From assembly GCF_947496875.1 (NCBI RefSeq), contig NZ_CANMEH010000011.1, positions 1-64,000 on the forward strand: DNA of 64,000 nt, in the 5' to 3' direction. The notes beneath the pieces were generated by a model, which did no database searches, had not been told where the DNA came from, and worked only from the letters and a program-made list of their open reading frames with translations. Below, piece by piece: positions 7,491-16,654 of the stretch. How positions within the stretch are numbered: the stretch's first letter is position 1; each line of letters starts with the position of its first letter. This stretch comes from an uncultured Paracoccus sp. (GTDB taxonomy: Bacteria > Pseudomonadota > Alphaproteobacteria > Rhodobacterales > Rhodobacteraceae). A program made the position numbers and the translations under genes.

Positions 7491-9056
7491 GTGAAGCGTC
7501 GCGTTTTCGTTGGCTCGCTGGCCGCCGCTGCAATCGGCACGACCGCGCTTCGCCCCGGCGTGCTCGGCGCCCAGTCGGTGGCCCCCCCGGCGGATCAGCC
7601 CGCACCGGATCTTCCGCTCCCTGGGTTCGGGTTCGACACGGTCGTCGGCTTCGCCCGCGAGTTGGCGCAGCAGGAACATGTTCCGCTGACATCGACGCTG
7701 GACGTGCCGTTCAAGGACCTGGGCTATGATGCCTATCGGGGCATCCGGTTCCGGCGCGAGGCTGACCCGTGGCAGGACCTGCCCGGCTGGGGTCTGGACC
7801 TGCTGCCGCCCGGAATGCTCTACACTGATCCGGTGCGGATCAGCCTAGTCGACCAAGGGGTGGTTCGCCCCCTGCCGTTCGACCCGTCCGTGCTTACCTA
7901 CGACGCGAACGCCTTTCCCGCCGACGCGGCGCAACAGCCTCCAGGTGACATGGGCTGGTCCGGCTTTCGCCTGCGGACGGTGCTGAACCGCCCCGGCACC
8001 CTGGACGAACTGGCCGTGTTTCAGGGGGCGAGCTATTTCCGGGCGCTGGGACGGGGCAATCGCTACGGGCTGTCGGCGCGCGGTCTGGCGCTGGGGACCG
8101 GGACGGCCGAGGGCGAGGAGTTCCCCCGCTTTCGCGAGTTCTGGATCCACACCCCCGACCCGACGGCGGGCACCGTGACCGTTCACGCGCTGCTGGACAG
8201 CCCCTCGGTCGCCGGTGCGTTCGAATACGTGATCGCACCCGGCGACGATACCGTATTTGCGTGCCGGACCGCGCTGTTCCCGCGCCGGGACCTGGCAGAC
8301 GTGGGCGTCGCTCCGCTTACCTCGATGTTCTGGTTCGGGCCGGCTGACGATGCCGCCCAGGACGATTATCGACCTGCGGTGCATGACAGCGACGGGCTGC
8401 AGATGATCACCGGTGCGGGTCAGCGGCTTTGGCGGGTCCTCAACAACCCCCCTACCCTTCAGATCTCGTCCTTCATCGATTCCGACCCGCGCGCCTTCGG
8501 TCTGATGCAGCGCGGCCGTGACTTCCGGATCTATCAGGATGCCGAGGCCGCCTATCAGCTGCGCCCCTCGGCCTGGGTCACCCCACGCGGAAGCTGGGGC
8601 GACGGATCCGTCACGCTGGTCGAGATTCCGGTGGAGAGCGAATTCCACGACAACATCGTGGCGTTCTGGACCCCCGCGCAGCCACTGCTGGCCGGCGAAC
8701 AGGCCAGCTTCGACTATGACATCCGCTTCGGCTTCTCGCCGGCGGATGCAGGTCCGTTTGCGCAGGTCCGGCAGACGATGGTTGGCCGGGCCGTGAACAC
8801 CAAGGGCGCCCACACCTTCGTCGTCGATTTCGACGCCGCCGCGTTCGACTCGGAGACCGAGCCGCAGCCCGTCGTCACGGCCAGCGAAGGCCGGATCGAG
8901 CATCCCTATCTGATCCGGCTTTCGGCCGAGCGGCTGATCCGGCTGGCGTTCGAGTTCCTGCCCGACGGGGCAGAACTTGCCGATCTCACCGCGCGGCTCG
9001 ACGGTCCCGACGGGCCGCATTCCGAGACCTGGATGTTCCGCTGGGTCAGGGACTGA
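7491..9056 (+). CDS. opgG: Periplasmic glucan biosynthesis protein OpgG/OpgD (MdoG)
   Basis: 521 aa with an N-terminal signal (MKRRVFVGSLAAAAI) carrying paired arginines. The mature protein follows the MdoG family: F-x-D-L-x-YDAYRGIRF near residue 85, ASYFRALGRGNRYGLSARGLALGT near 180, and the C-terminal LRPSAWVTPRGSWG and two-domain architecture. OpgG acts in the periplasm in modifying or branching osmoregulated periplasmic glucans. The start codon is GTG. opgH starts 3 nt after the stop, so the two form one operon with opgC. Confidence 0.92.
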   Translation: MKRRVFVGSLAAAAIGTTALRPGVLGAQSVAPPADQPAPDLPLPGFGFDTVVGFARELAQQEHVPLTSTLDVPFKDLGYDAYRGIRFRREADPWQDLPGWGLDLLPPGMLYTDPVRISLVDQGVVRPLPFDPSVLTYDANAFPADAAQQPPGDMGWSGFRLRTVLNRPGTLDELAVFQGASYFRALGRGNRYGLSARGLALGTGTAEGEEFPRFREFWIHTPDPTAGTVTVHALLDSPSVAGAFEYVIAPGDDTVFACRTALFPRRDLADVGVAPLTSMFWFGPADDAAQDDYRPAVHDSDGLQMITGAGQRLWRVLNNPPTLQISSFIDSDPRAFGLMQRGRDFRIYQDAEAAYQLRPSAWVTPRGSWGDGSVTLVEIPVESEFHDNIVAFWTPAQPLLAGEQASFDYDIRFGFSPADAGPFAQVRQTMVGRAVNTKGAHTFVVDFDAAAFDSETEPQPVVTASEGRIEHPYLIRLSAERLIRLAFEFLPDGAELADLTARLDGPDGPHSETWMFRWVRD

Positions 9057-9059
9057 TCC

Positions 9060-11162
9060 GTGGAGACACTGCCACCTCTGGACCGCCTGGAGCCACATCC
9101 GGTTCTGGAACACGCCGGCCCCCTGCCCCCCGAAGCGCCTGTGGCGATGCCGGAGCAGGATTTCCGGGCCGCCCCGCCACCCGGTCCAGCCCGGCAGCGC
9201 CCGGACCGCCGGACGATCATGGCGCGGCTGATCGCGTTCGGCGGTGCCGCGGCGATCACGATTGCCGGGTTCTGGCACATGCTGCAGGCGCTCGGCACGA
9301 CCCAGCCGCTGCAATACGTGCTGCTGGTGCTCTTCACGCTGACCTTCGGCTGGATCGGCTTCAGCTTTTCGTCGATGCTCGCGGGCCTGCTGGTGCGTCC
9401 GCCCGTCACGCCCGCGGGTCCGGGCTGCGCGCGCATCGCGATCGTCATGCCGGTGTACCACGAGGATCCCCGCACCAGCCTGTCGTTCCTGGCAGCTCTG
9501 GCCCAGGACATCGCGGCCGACGGGCTGGCGGACCGGACCGAGATCTTCGTTCTCTCCGACAGCCGTGATCCCGCCTATTTCGTGCCCGAGACGCTGGCCG
9601 TGGCGGCCCTGCGCGAAATCTGCCCGATTCCGGTCTGGTATCGCCGCCGCGACGACAATGTGGGGCGCAAGGCCGGCAACATCGCCGAATTCGTCCGGCG
9701 CTGGGGCGGGCGCTACGACCAGATGGTCGTGCTGGATGCCGACAGCGTCGTGTCCGGGCGGGTGGTGGCCGAGATGAGCGCGCGCATGTCCGCCGACCCT
9801 GCGCTGGCGCTGATCCAGACGATCCCCATCCTCGTGGGCGGGCAAACGATCTATTCGCGGGTGATCCAGTTCGCCGGGCGTGTCTATGGCCCGCCGATTG
9901 CACGGGGCGTCGCCGCGTGGTCGGGGGACAACGGCAATTTCTGGGGCCACAACGCGATGATCCGGGTGCAGGCCTTTGCCGAAACCTGCGGCCTGCCGGA
10001 ACTGCCGGGACAGCCTCCCTTTGGTGGCACCATCATGTCGCATGACTTCGTCGAGGCGGCGCTGCTGCGGCGCGCCGGCTGGAAGGTGCGGCTGGACTGG
10101 GACCTGCGGGCCAGCTATGAGGGCAGCCCACCCACGCTGCTGGACATGGCCGTCCGGGAACGCCGCTGGGCGCAGGGGAATCTGCAGCATCTGCGGCTGA
10201 TCGGCGCGCGCGGCTTTACCTGGATCAGCCGGGCGCATTTCGTGATCGGGGTGATGGGCTTCGTGATGAGCCCGATCTGGCTGGCGATGATCGTCGTCGG
10301 GCTGGTCCTTACCGCCAACACCATCCTGTCCACGCCGCAGTATTTTCCGCAGAGCTACCAGCTGTTTCCCGACTGGCCGACCTTTGACCCGGCGCGGATG
10401 AAATGGCTGTTCGCCGCGGCCATGGCGCTGCTGTTGCTGCCCAAGTTCGTTGCCGTGGCGCGGGCCTGGCGCCGGCCGCTGGCAGCTGCATCGGGGGGAC
10501 GGCGCCGCCTCTTTGCCAGCGCCCTGTTCGAGATCGTCATGTCGGCCCTGATCGCGCCGGTGCAGATGCTGATCCAGACGCGGCAGATCCTGGACATCCT
10601 GCTGGGCAGGTCATCGGGATGGGACAGTCAGGTGCGCAAGGGCTCGATGCCGCCCTGGCCGATCGTCCTGCGGCGTCACTGGAATCATGTCGGATGGGGG
10701 CTGCTGATCGCGGTCCTGATCGTCTACCTGTCGCCCGGCCAGCTGGTCTGGCTGTCGCCGATCCTGATCGGCCTGATCCTCGCCCCCGCCGTGTCGCGGT
10801 GGAGCGCGTCGGCCGTGCTGGGTCGTTGGACGCGCATGGCCGGGCTGCTGGTCACGCCCGAGGAACGGCATCCGCCCGCTATCATGACGGCGTCGGTCGG
10901 TCACGCGCGGCGGCTGCGCACACCGCCCGATGTCCTGACCCGGCTCGGCTGGGACGGCCGCCTCCGCTCGCGCTACCTGCAGCTGCTGCCCGATCCCGTG
11001 GCCCGTCCAGCCGCCGAGCGGCTGCCTGCGATCGCCGCGGACGCCAAGATTCGAAGCGCCGCCAGCCAGCGCGAGGCGCTGTCCTTCCTGGAGGCGAGCG
11101 AACGGGCGGCGCTGTTTTCCCAGGCCGATCTGCTGACCTGCTGGTCCGCGCTGCCACGATGA
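9060..11162 (+). CDS. opgH: Glucans biosynthesis glucosyltransferase OpgH (MdoH)
   Basis: 700 aa with a GTG start. It is a processive GT2-family inner-membrane glucosyltransferase that makes the linear beta-glucan backbone from UDP-glucose. Visible features are two N-terminal membrane helices (about 57-115), the cytoplasmic GT2 core with LSDSRD, LDADSV and SHDFVEAALLRRAG, the acceptor motif RRWAQGN, and four or so C-terminal membrane helices after residue 390. It is shorter than the ~850-aa enterobacterial protein, as is usual outside that group. Confidence 0.93.
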   Translation: METLPPLDRLEPHPVLEHAGPLPPEAPVAMPEQDFRAAPPPGPARQRPDRRTIMARLIAFGGAAAITIAGFWHMLQALGTTQPLQYVLLVLFTLTFGWIGFSFSSMLAGLLVRPPVTPAGPGCARIAIVMPVYHEDPRTSLSFLAALAQDIAADGLADRTEIFVLSDSRDPAYFVPETLAVAALREICPIPVWYRRRDDNVGRKAGNIAEFVRRWGGRYDQMVVLDADSVVSGRVVAEMSARMSADPALALIQTIPILVGGQTIYSRVIQFAGRVYGPPIARGVAAWSGDNGNFWGHNAMIRVQAFAETCGLPELPGQPPFGGTIMSHDFVEAALLRRAGWKVRLDWDLRASYEGSPPTLLDMAVRERRWAQGNLQHLRLIGARGFTWISRAHFVIGVMGFVMSPIWLAMIVVGLVLTANTILSTPQYFPQSYQLFPDWPTFDPARMKWLFAAAMALLLLPKFVAVARAWRRPLAAASGGRRRLFASALFEIVMSALIAPVQMLIQTRQILDILLGRSSGWDSQVRKGSMPPWPIVLRRHWNHVGWGLLIAVLIVYLSPGQLVWLSPILIGLILAPAVSRWSASAVLGRWTRMAGLLVTPEERHPPAIMTASVGHARRLRTPPDVLTRLGWDGRLRSRYLQLLPDPVARPAAERLPAIAADAKIRSAASQREALSFLEASERAALFSQADLLTCWSALPR

Positions 11163-12289
11163 ACCGCATCCTGGCCCTAGACATGCTGCGCGGCTACGCG
11201 CTGATCAGCATCATGCTGAACCACATGCCTGCCGGGGTGCTGCGCGAGGTCACGCTGGCGAATTTTGCGATCTTCGACGCGGCGGAGCTGTTCGTCCTGC
11301 TGTCGGGATTCCTGGTTGGACTGGTCTGGCGCAAGGTCCAGGCCATCGAGGGGATGCGGGCCGCGCAGAGGCGGTTTGCCCGCCGCACCGTGCAGGTCTG
11401 GCTGGCCCTGGTGATCGGCGGCGTCCTGGTGGCGCTGCTGTCTCGGCTGCTCTTCGGCATGGGGTTGCACCACACCGCGGTGTGGTCGGAATACGCCGCG
11501 TGGATCACCCGCGATCCTTTGGGCTATGTGGGTGCCATTGCCCTGATGTGGCTGCAGCCGAACCTCGTGGACGTACTGGCGCTGTATGTGCTGCTGCTCG
11601 CCGCGGCCCCGCTGGCCGTTCCGGCCCTGCTGCGCTGGCCGGTGCCGTTTGCGGCCGCGTCCGCCGGGGTGTGGCTGCTCGGCGGGCCGCTGAACGACCT
11701 GCTGCCCAACCACCGGTCGGACGGGGGAATGCTGTTCAACCCCTTCGGGTGGCAGATGCTGTTCTTCGCGGGTGTCGCGATCGGGCTGTTCCGGCAGGCA
11801 ATCCTCGCGTGGCTCAGCCGCTGGTCGCGGCTGGTGACGATGATTGCCACAGCGGTGGCGCTGTACAGTGCCGGCATGGTCCTGCTGTGGCGCTTCGGAC
11901 CGGATGCCAAGCGGATTGCCGATCTGATGTGGCACGCGGTGGGCCAGGTCGACAAATGGTCGCTGGACGGGATGCGCTTTGTGGCGGTGCTCGCCTGGGC
12001 GTGGCTGGTGTCGGTGCCGCTGAGCGGGCCGCTCGGGCGTCTTGCGGCCATCGCCCCAGGGCGCGCCATGGCAACGATCGGGCGGGGCGGGCTGGTGTCG
12101 TTCGTCGCCTGCGTTCTGCTGTCGCTGCTGGGCGATGCGCTGGCGACAAATCCCGCCGGAAGCAGCGTGCCGCGCCGGCTGGCAGTCGATCTGTGGACCA
12201 TCGGCGCGCTGTGGCTGGTTGCCGAACTCTGGCTGAACCGGGCTCTGTATCTGGGCCGGCGACAGCCCCGCCTGCACCCGGCCGAGTAG
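11159..12289 (+). CDS. opgC: OpgC-type membrane protein for glucan succinylation
   Basis: 376 aa starting MNRILALDMLRGYALISIMLNHMP, with about ten hydrophobic segments. The LDMLRG and LFVLLSGFLVG segments are typical of the OpgC family (acyltransferase-3-like), which adds succinyl groups to periplasmic glucans in Rhodobacter. The ATG overlaps the opgH stop by 4 nt (ATGA), indicating translational coupling. The longer ORF in the track extends into opgH in another frame and is an artefact. Confidence 0.88.
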   Translation: MNRILALDMLRGYALISIMLNHMPAGVLREVTLANFAIFDAAELFVLLSGFLVGLVWRKVQAIEGMRAAQRRFARRTVQVWLALVIGGVLVALLSRLLFGMGLHHTAVWSEYAAWITRDPLGYVGAIALMWLQPNLVDVLALYVLLLAAAPLAVPALLRWPVPFAAASAGVWLLGGPLNDLLPNHRSDGGMLFNPFGWQMLFFAGVAIGLFRQAILAWLSRWSRLVTMIATAVALYSAGMVLLWRFGPDAKRIADLMWHAVGQVDKWSLDGMRFVAVLAWAWLVSVPLSGPLGRLAAIAPGRAMATIGRGGLVSFVACVLLSLLGDALATNPAGSSVPRRLAVDLWTIGALWLVAELWLNRALYLGRRQPRLHPAE

Positions 12290-12403
12290 GCGTTCCGGGC
12301 GGCGCCCCCGTCCAATTCTCTTGTGCACGGGTCCGCCATCGGCCACGATCCGCTGGTCGGAAGGAGCCGGCAAGGTGTCCGCGACGCAAGGGAGGAAAGA
12401 TCG

Positions 12404-13384
12404 ATGAAAGCAATGATGACCGCCGTACTGGCGATGGGCCTGGCGGTCCCCGCCACGGCCGAGACGTTGAAGGCAAGCCACCAGTTCCCCGGCGGCAAGG
12501 GCGATGCGCGCGACGAGATGGTGCAGATGATCGCGCGCGAGGTTGCCGCCGCCGATGTCGATCTGGAGATCCGGGTCTATCCCGGAGAGTCGCTCTACAA
12601 GGCCAAGGAGCAGTGGGGCGCGCTGGAAAAGGGCCAGCTGGATATCACCAGCTTTCCGCTGGACTACGCCTCGGGCCGGGTCCCGCAATTCTCGATCACG
12701 CTGATGCCGGGCCTGGTGCGCAACCACGAACGGGCGGCGCGGCTGAACGACTCCCCGTTCATGGAGGAGATGTACGAGTTGATCGAAGCGAACGGCGCGA
12801 TGGTGCTGGCCGATGCCTGGCTGGCCGGCGGCTTTGTCAGCAAGAAGAACTGCATCACCGGCCCGGACAGCATCAAGGGACAGGTCAGCCGCGCCGCCGG
12901 ACCGGCGTTCGAACAGATGCTGGTCGGCGCCGGGGCCTCGATCAGTTCGATGCCGTCGTCGGAAATCTACACCGGCATGCAGACCGGGGTGCTGGACGGG
13001 GCCTCGACCTCATCGGGGTCGCTGGTCAGCTATCGCCTGCAGGAACAGGCCAAATGCGTGACCATCCCGGGCGAGAACGCGCTGTGGTTCATGTACGAGC
13101 CGGTGCTGATCTCCAAGGGGACCTGGGAAAAGCTCAGCCCCGAACAGCAGCAGGCGCTGACCGAAGCGGGACAGAAGGCGGAAGACTGGTTCGCCGAGCA
13201 GGCCCCCAAGCTGGACGCCGAGATGGAGCAGGTGTTCAAGGATGCCGGCGTCGAGATCGCCTCGATGTCCCCCGAAGACTACGAGGCCTGGATGAAGATC
13301 GCCGAGGAAACGACCTTCGCCAATTTCGCCAAGGACGTCGAAGGCGGTCAGGAACTGCTGGACGCGGCACGCGCGGTCGAGTGA
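12404..13384 (+). CDS. TRAP transporter substrate-binding protein (DctP family, probably malonate)
   Basis: 326 aa from ATG 12404, which has GGGAGGA upstream. Residues 1-20 (MKAMMTAVLAMGLAVPATAE) are a Sec signal. The mature chain is a DctP-family periplasmic receptor: SHQFPGGKGDARDEMVQM, a conserved IRVYPGESLY segment, the central SSEIYTGMQTGVLDGA and the closing helix with MEQVF. It is the first gene of an operon with the two membrane subunits and the malonyl-CoA genes, so malonate is the inferred ligand, as in the MatPQM system of rhizobia. Confidence 0.88.
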   Translation: MKAMMTAVLAMGLAVPATAETLKASHQFPGGKGDARDEMVQMIAREVAAADVDLEIRVYPGESLYKAKEQWGALEKGQLDITSFPLDYASGRVPQFSITLMPGLVRNHERAARLNDSPFMEEMYELIEANGAMVLADAWLAGGFVSKKNCITGPDSIKGQVSRAAGPAFEQMLVGAGASISSMPSSEIYTGMQTGVLDGASTSSGSLVSYRLQEQAKCVTIPGENALWFMYEPVLISKGTWEKLSPEQQQALTEAGQKAEDWFAEQAPKLDAEMEQVFKDAGVEIASMSPEDYEAWMKIAEETTFANFAKDVEGGQELLDAARAVE

Positions 13385-13441
13385 TCCGAACAGGGCGGCC
13401 GGTTCGTGCGGCCGCCCATCCGGTCTGACCAGGGGGGGTCG

Positions 13442-14026
13442 ATGTACGTCTTTGCCCACGCCGTCGCGGCGCTGTCGCGACTCTGCGGTGCGCTGGCGAT
13501 GGTTCTGCTGGCGTCGGCCGTGCTGGTCGTCAGCCAGATGGTGGTGATCCGCTATTTCCTGAACGCCTCGACCGTCTGGCAGACCGAGTACGTCATCTAC
13601 GCCGCGACCGCCGCCACCATGCTGGGGGCGCCGTACGTCGCGCTGCTGGGGGGTCATGTGGGCGTCGATGTCGTCACCGAGCGCATGGGGCGCGGCGGGC
13701 GGACCGTCAGCCGGATCATCGCGGCGCTGGCCTCGATGGTGTTCATCGCAGCGGTGTTCTGGTCCGGCGCACTGTTCCTGTGGGAGACGATCGAAAACGG
13801 CTGGACGACCGACACGGTTTGGAAACTGCCGCTGTGGATCCCGTTCTGGCCGGTGCCGTTCGGGTTCGGCGTGCTGCTGCTGCAATACGTGGTCGAGATC
13901 ATGGCGGCCCTGAACCCCGACCTCGACGACCGGCTGCGCGCCGACATCGCGGGGCTGCATCCGGGCGAGGTCGGCGCCGAAGCGCTGCTGTCAATGCCTG
14001 ACGACCTGCCGCGAAAGGGACACTGA
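13442..14026 (+). CDS. TRAP transporter small permease (DctQ family)
   Basis: 194 aa from ATG 13442, preceded by GGGGGGG. Four hydrophobic helices and an N-terminal FAHAVAALSRLCGALAMVLLASAVLVV fit the DctQ small subunit. The upstream ATG in the track lacks a ribosome site. It lies between dctP- and dctM-like genes, 1 nt from the latter. Confidence 0.87.
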   Translation: MYVFAHAVAALSRLCGALAMVLLASAVLVVSQMVVIRYFLNASTVWQTEYVIYAATAATMLGAPYVALLGGHVGVDVVTERMGRGGRTVSRIIAALASMVFIAAVFWSGALFLWETIENGWTTDTVWKLPLWIPFWPVPFGFGVLLLQYVVEIMAALNPDLDDRLRADIAGLHPGEVGAEALLSMPDDLPRKGH

Positions 14027-14027
14027 G

Positions 14028-15344
14028 ATGTCGGTGATGATGTCGGGCCTGATGGTGCTTGCCGCGCTGCTGATCCTGCTGGCGGTCGGCACGCCCGTGG
14101 GATTCACCCTGGGCGCCATCGCGGTCGGCGCACTGGTGCTGACCGACGGGTTCGACGCGGTCGAAGGCGTGGCGGAGACGTTCTTTGCCGGGCTCGCGAA
14201 CTTTGGCATGGTGTCGGTGCCGATGTTCATCCTGATGGGGGCCGCGGTCGCGTCGTCGCCGGCCGGAAAGGACCTGTACGAGGCGCTGGACCGCTGGCTG
14301 TATCGCGTTCCGGGCGGGATGGTGCTGTCCAACATCGGGGCCTGTGCGCTGTTCGCGGCGCTGTCCGGATCGTCGCCCGCGACCTGCGCCGCCATCGGCA
14401 AGATGGGTATCCCCGAGATGACCAACCGCGGCTATCCCAACACCCTCGCCGCCGGATCGATCGCCGCGGGCGGGACGCTGGGGATCCTGATCCCGCCGTC
14501 GGTCACCATGATCGTTTACGGGATTGCCACCGAGACCTCGATCGGGCGGCTGTTCCTGGCTGGAATGATCCCCGGCCTCATGCTGACCGTGATGTTCATG
14601 GCCTGGGCGCTGTTCGATTGCTGGCGGCGCGGGCTGGGACTGGCGGATCTCACCCGCCGGTACAGCCTGCGCGAACGGATGCAGGCCCTGCCCCGGGTTT
14701 TGCCGTTTCTTCTCATCGTCGCGCTGATCCTCTTCGTTCTCTATGGCGGCGTCGCCACCCCGTCCGAGGCGGCGGGCGCCGGGGCGCTGATCTGCCTGGC
14801 GCTGGCGATCGTCATCTACCGGATGTGGCGGGTCCGGCCGATCGTCGACATCTTCCGCGACACGATCCGTGAAAGCGTGATGATCATGGTCATCATCGGG
14901 GCCGCCGAGCTGTTCAGCTTTGCCCTGTCGTCGATGTTCATCACCCAGTCCATCGCGGACTGGATCGCCGGGCTGGACGTGAACCGCTGGGTGCTGCTGG
15001 CCATCATCAACGTCTTTCTGCTGGTCGCCGGGTTCTTCCTGCCGCCGGTGGCAATCATCCTGATGACCGCGCCGGTGCTGATCCCGCTGCTTTCCAGCCA
15101 AGGGTTCGACCCCTACTGGTTCGCGGTCATCCTGACGATCAACATGGAAATCGGGCTGATCACCCCGCCGGTCGGCCTGAACCTGTATGTCATCAACAGC
15201 ATCGCCCCGCAGATCACGCTCCGCGAGGTGCTGGTGGGCTCCCTGCCCTTCGTCATGCTGATGATCCTGGCGATCGTGATCCTGTCGATCTTTCCGCAGA
15301 TCGTGACGGTGCTGCCCGATCTGGTCATGGGGCCGGCCGCATGA
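14028..15344 (+). CDS. TRAP transporter large permease (DctM family)
   Basis: 438 aa, about 12 membrane helices. Family marks include the VGTPVGFTLG start, SGSSPATCAAIGKMGIPEM and AAGGTLGILIPPSVTMIVYG, which is the conserved DctM transport core, plus the late LITPPVGLNLYVINSIA segment. It uses the sodium or proton gradient to import the bound acid. It overlaps the next gene by 4 nt. Confidence 0.92.
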   Translation: MSVMMSGLMVLAALLILLAVGTPVGFTLGAIAVGALVLTDGFDAVEGVAETFFAGLANFGMVSVPMFILMGAAVASSPAGKDLYEALDRWLYRVPGGMVLSNIGACALFAALSGSSPATCAAIGKMGIPEMTNRGYPNTLAAGSIAAGGTLGILIPPSVTMIVYGIATETSIGRLFLAGMIPGLMLTVMFMAWALFDCWRRGLGLADLTRRYSLRERMQALPRVLPFLLIVALILFVLYGGVATPSEAAGAGALICLALAIVIYRMWRVRPIVDIFRDTIRESVMIMVIIGAAELFSFALSSMFITQSIADWIAGLDVNRWVLLAIINVFLLVAGFFLPPVAIILMTAPVLIPLLSSQGFDPYWFAVILTINMEIGLITPPVGLNLYVINSIAPQITLREVLVGSLPFVMLMILAIVILSIFPQIVTVLPDLVMGPAA

Positions 15345-16654
15345 TCGGGGAAGTCATCCGCCCGGCCCGGCTGTACGACCGGCTGTCCTCTCTGGTGGAC
15401 CTGTCCGCCCGGGTGATCCGCCGGCCCGGCCGCAGCACCGCCGAGGATCCGCGCGGCGCGCTGGAAACCGCTTTGCGTGCCCTGCCCTCGATGCGGTCCG
15501 AGACACGGGCGCTGGCCACGGCGACGCAGATCCTGACCGGGTACGACACGCTCGACGCGGACGGGCGACTGTGGTTCTTTCGCCTGCTGCGGGACGGGTT
15601 CGACCCCGATCCGGAGGCGCTGGCCGCGGCCGCCCGCGAATATGCCGACACGCGCGATCATGCGTCGCTGCAGCGGCTGACCACGCTGGCCGAACCGCCG
15701 CGCCAGGAAGTGCTGCGCCGCCTGAATGCCGTCGCCGGGGGCACCGCACAACTGGTCGCGATGCGGGCCGACCTGCTGGCGCTGCGCGACACCGGCGAGG
15801 ATTTCGCCCGGCTGGACGCCGATCTGCGCCACCTGCTGCGCAGTTGGTTTAACCGCGGTTTCCTGATGCTGGTGCGGATCGACTGGACCAGTCCGGCCAG
15901 CCTGCTGGAAAAGCTGATCCAGTACGAAGCCGTCCACGAAATCCAGGGCTTTGCCGACCTGCGCCGCCGCGTCCTGCCACCGGATCGGCGCTGCTACGCG
16001 TATCTGCATCCCGCCATGCCGGACGATCCGCTGATATTCGTGGAGATCGCGCTGATGCGCGGCCTGCCGAACTCGATCCAGGCGATCACCGCCGTCGACC
16101 GGCCGCACCTGGCCGCGACCCTGGCCGACACGGCCGCGTTCTATTCCATCTCGAACTGCCAGGAGGGGCTGGCCGGGATCAGCTTCGGCAATCTGCTGAT
16201 CAAGAACGTGGTCGCCGAACTGCAGCGCGAACTGCCGAACCTGACCCGCTTTGTCACGCTGTCTCCGATGCCGGGGCTGCGCCGCTGGCTGGAGGAACAG
16301 GCCGCCGGAAACCGGCAGGCCGCCGAGGTGCTGGACCGGCGCAACCACCCCGCCCTGCCCGGGTTGGCAGCGCATTACCTGCTGAAGGCCCGGGATCGCG
16401 CCGGCCGGCCGCGTGACCCGGTCGCGCGATTCCACCTGGGGAACGGCGCCGAGGCCCATCGCGTCATCCCCGACGCGGACCGGTCGGACCGCGGCATCGC
16501 CCAGTCGCTGGGCATGATGGTGAACTATCTGTACGACCTGCCGCGCATCGATGCGCGGCACGACGCATTCACCGAAAAAGGCATCGTGGCAGCGCCGGGT
16601 GCCTTGGCCGAACTGGCCCGCAGCGCCGCCCAGCCGGAAGGAGAGCCGAGATGA
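15341..16654 (+). CDS. matA: Malonyl-CoA decarboxylase
   Basis: 437 aa, full length for bacterial MCD. The helical N-terminal domain (to about 170) is followed by the acyltransferase-like catalytic domain with HPAMPDDPLIFVEIALM and the signature FYSISNCQEGLAGISFGN-LIK. It converts malonyl-CoA to acetyl-CoA and CO2. It overlaps the DctM gene upstream and matB downstream by 4 nt each (ATGA), so the transporter and both enzymes are translated as one coupled unit. No local MatR-type regulator is visible. Confidence 0.93.
   Translation: MIGEVIRPARLYDRLSSLVDLSARVIRRPGRSTAEDPRGALETALRALPSMRSETRALATATQILTGYDTLDADGRLWFFRLLRDGFDPDPEALAAAAREYADTRDHASLQRLTTLAEPPRQEVLRRLNAVAGGTAQLVAMRADLLALRDTGEDFARLDADLRHLLRSWFNRGFLMLVRIDWTSPASLLEKLIQYEAVHEIQGFADLRRRVLPPDRRCYAYLHPAMPDDPLIFVEIALMRGLPNSIQAITAVDRPHLAATLADTAAFYSISNCQEGLAGISFGNLLIKNVVAELQRELPNLTRFVTLSPMPGLRRWLEEQAAGNRQAAEVLDRRNHPALPGLAAHYLLKARDRAGRPRDPVARFHLGNGAEAHRVIPDADRSDRGIAQSLGMMVNYLYDLPRIDARHDAFTEKGIVAAPGALAELARSAAQPEGEPR

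Noticed and set aside
7845-10238. 797-aa minus-strand open frame
   Set aside because: Antisense to opgG and opgH, with low-complexity His/Arg/Gly-rich composition and no motif.
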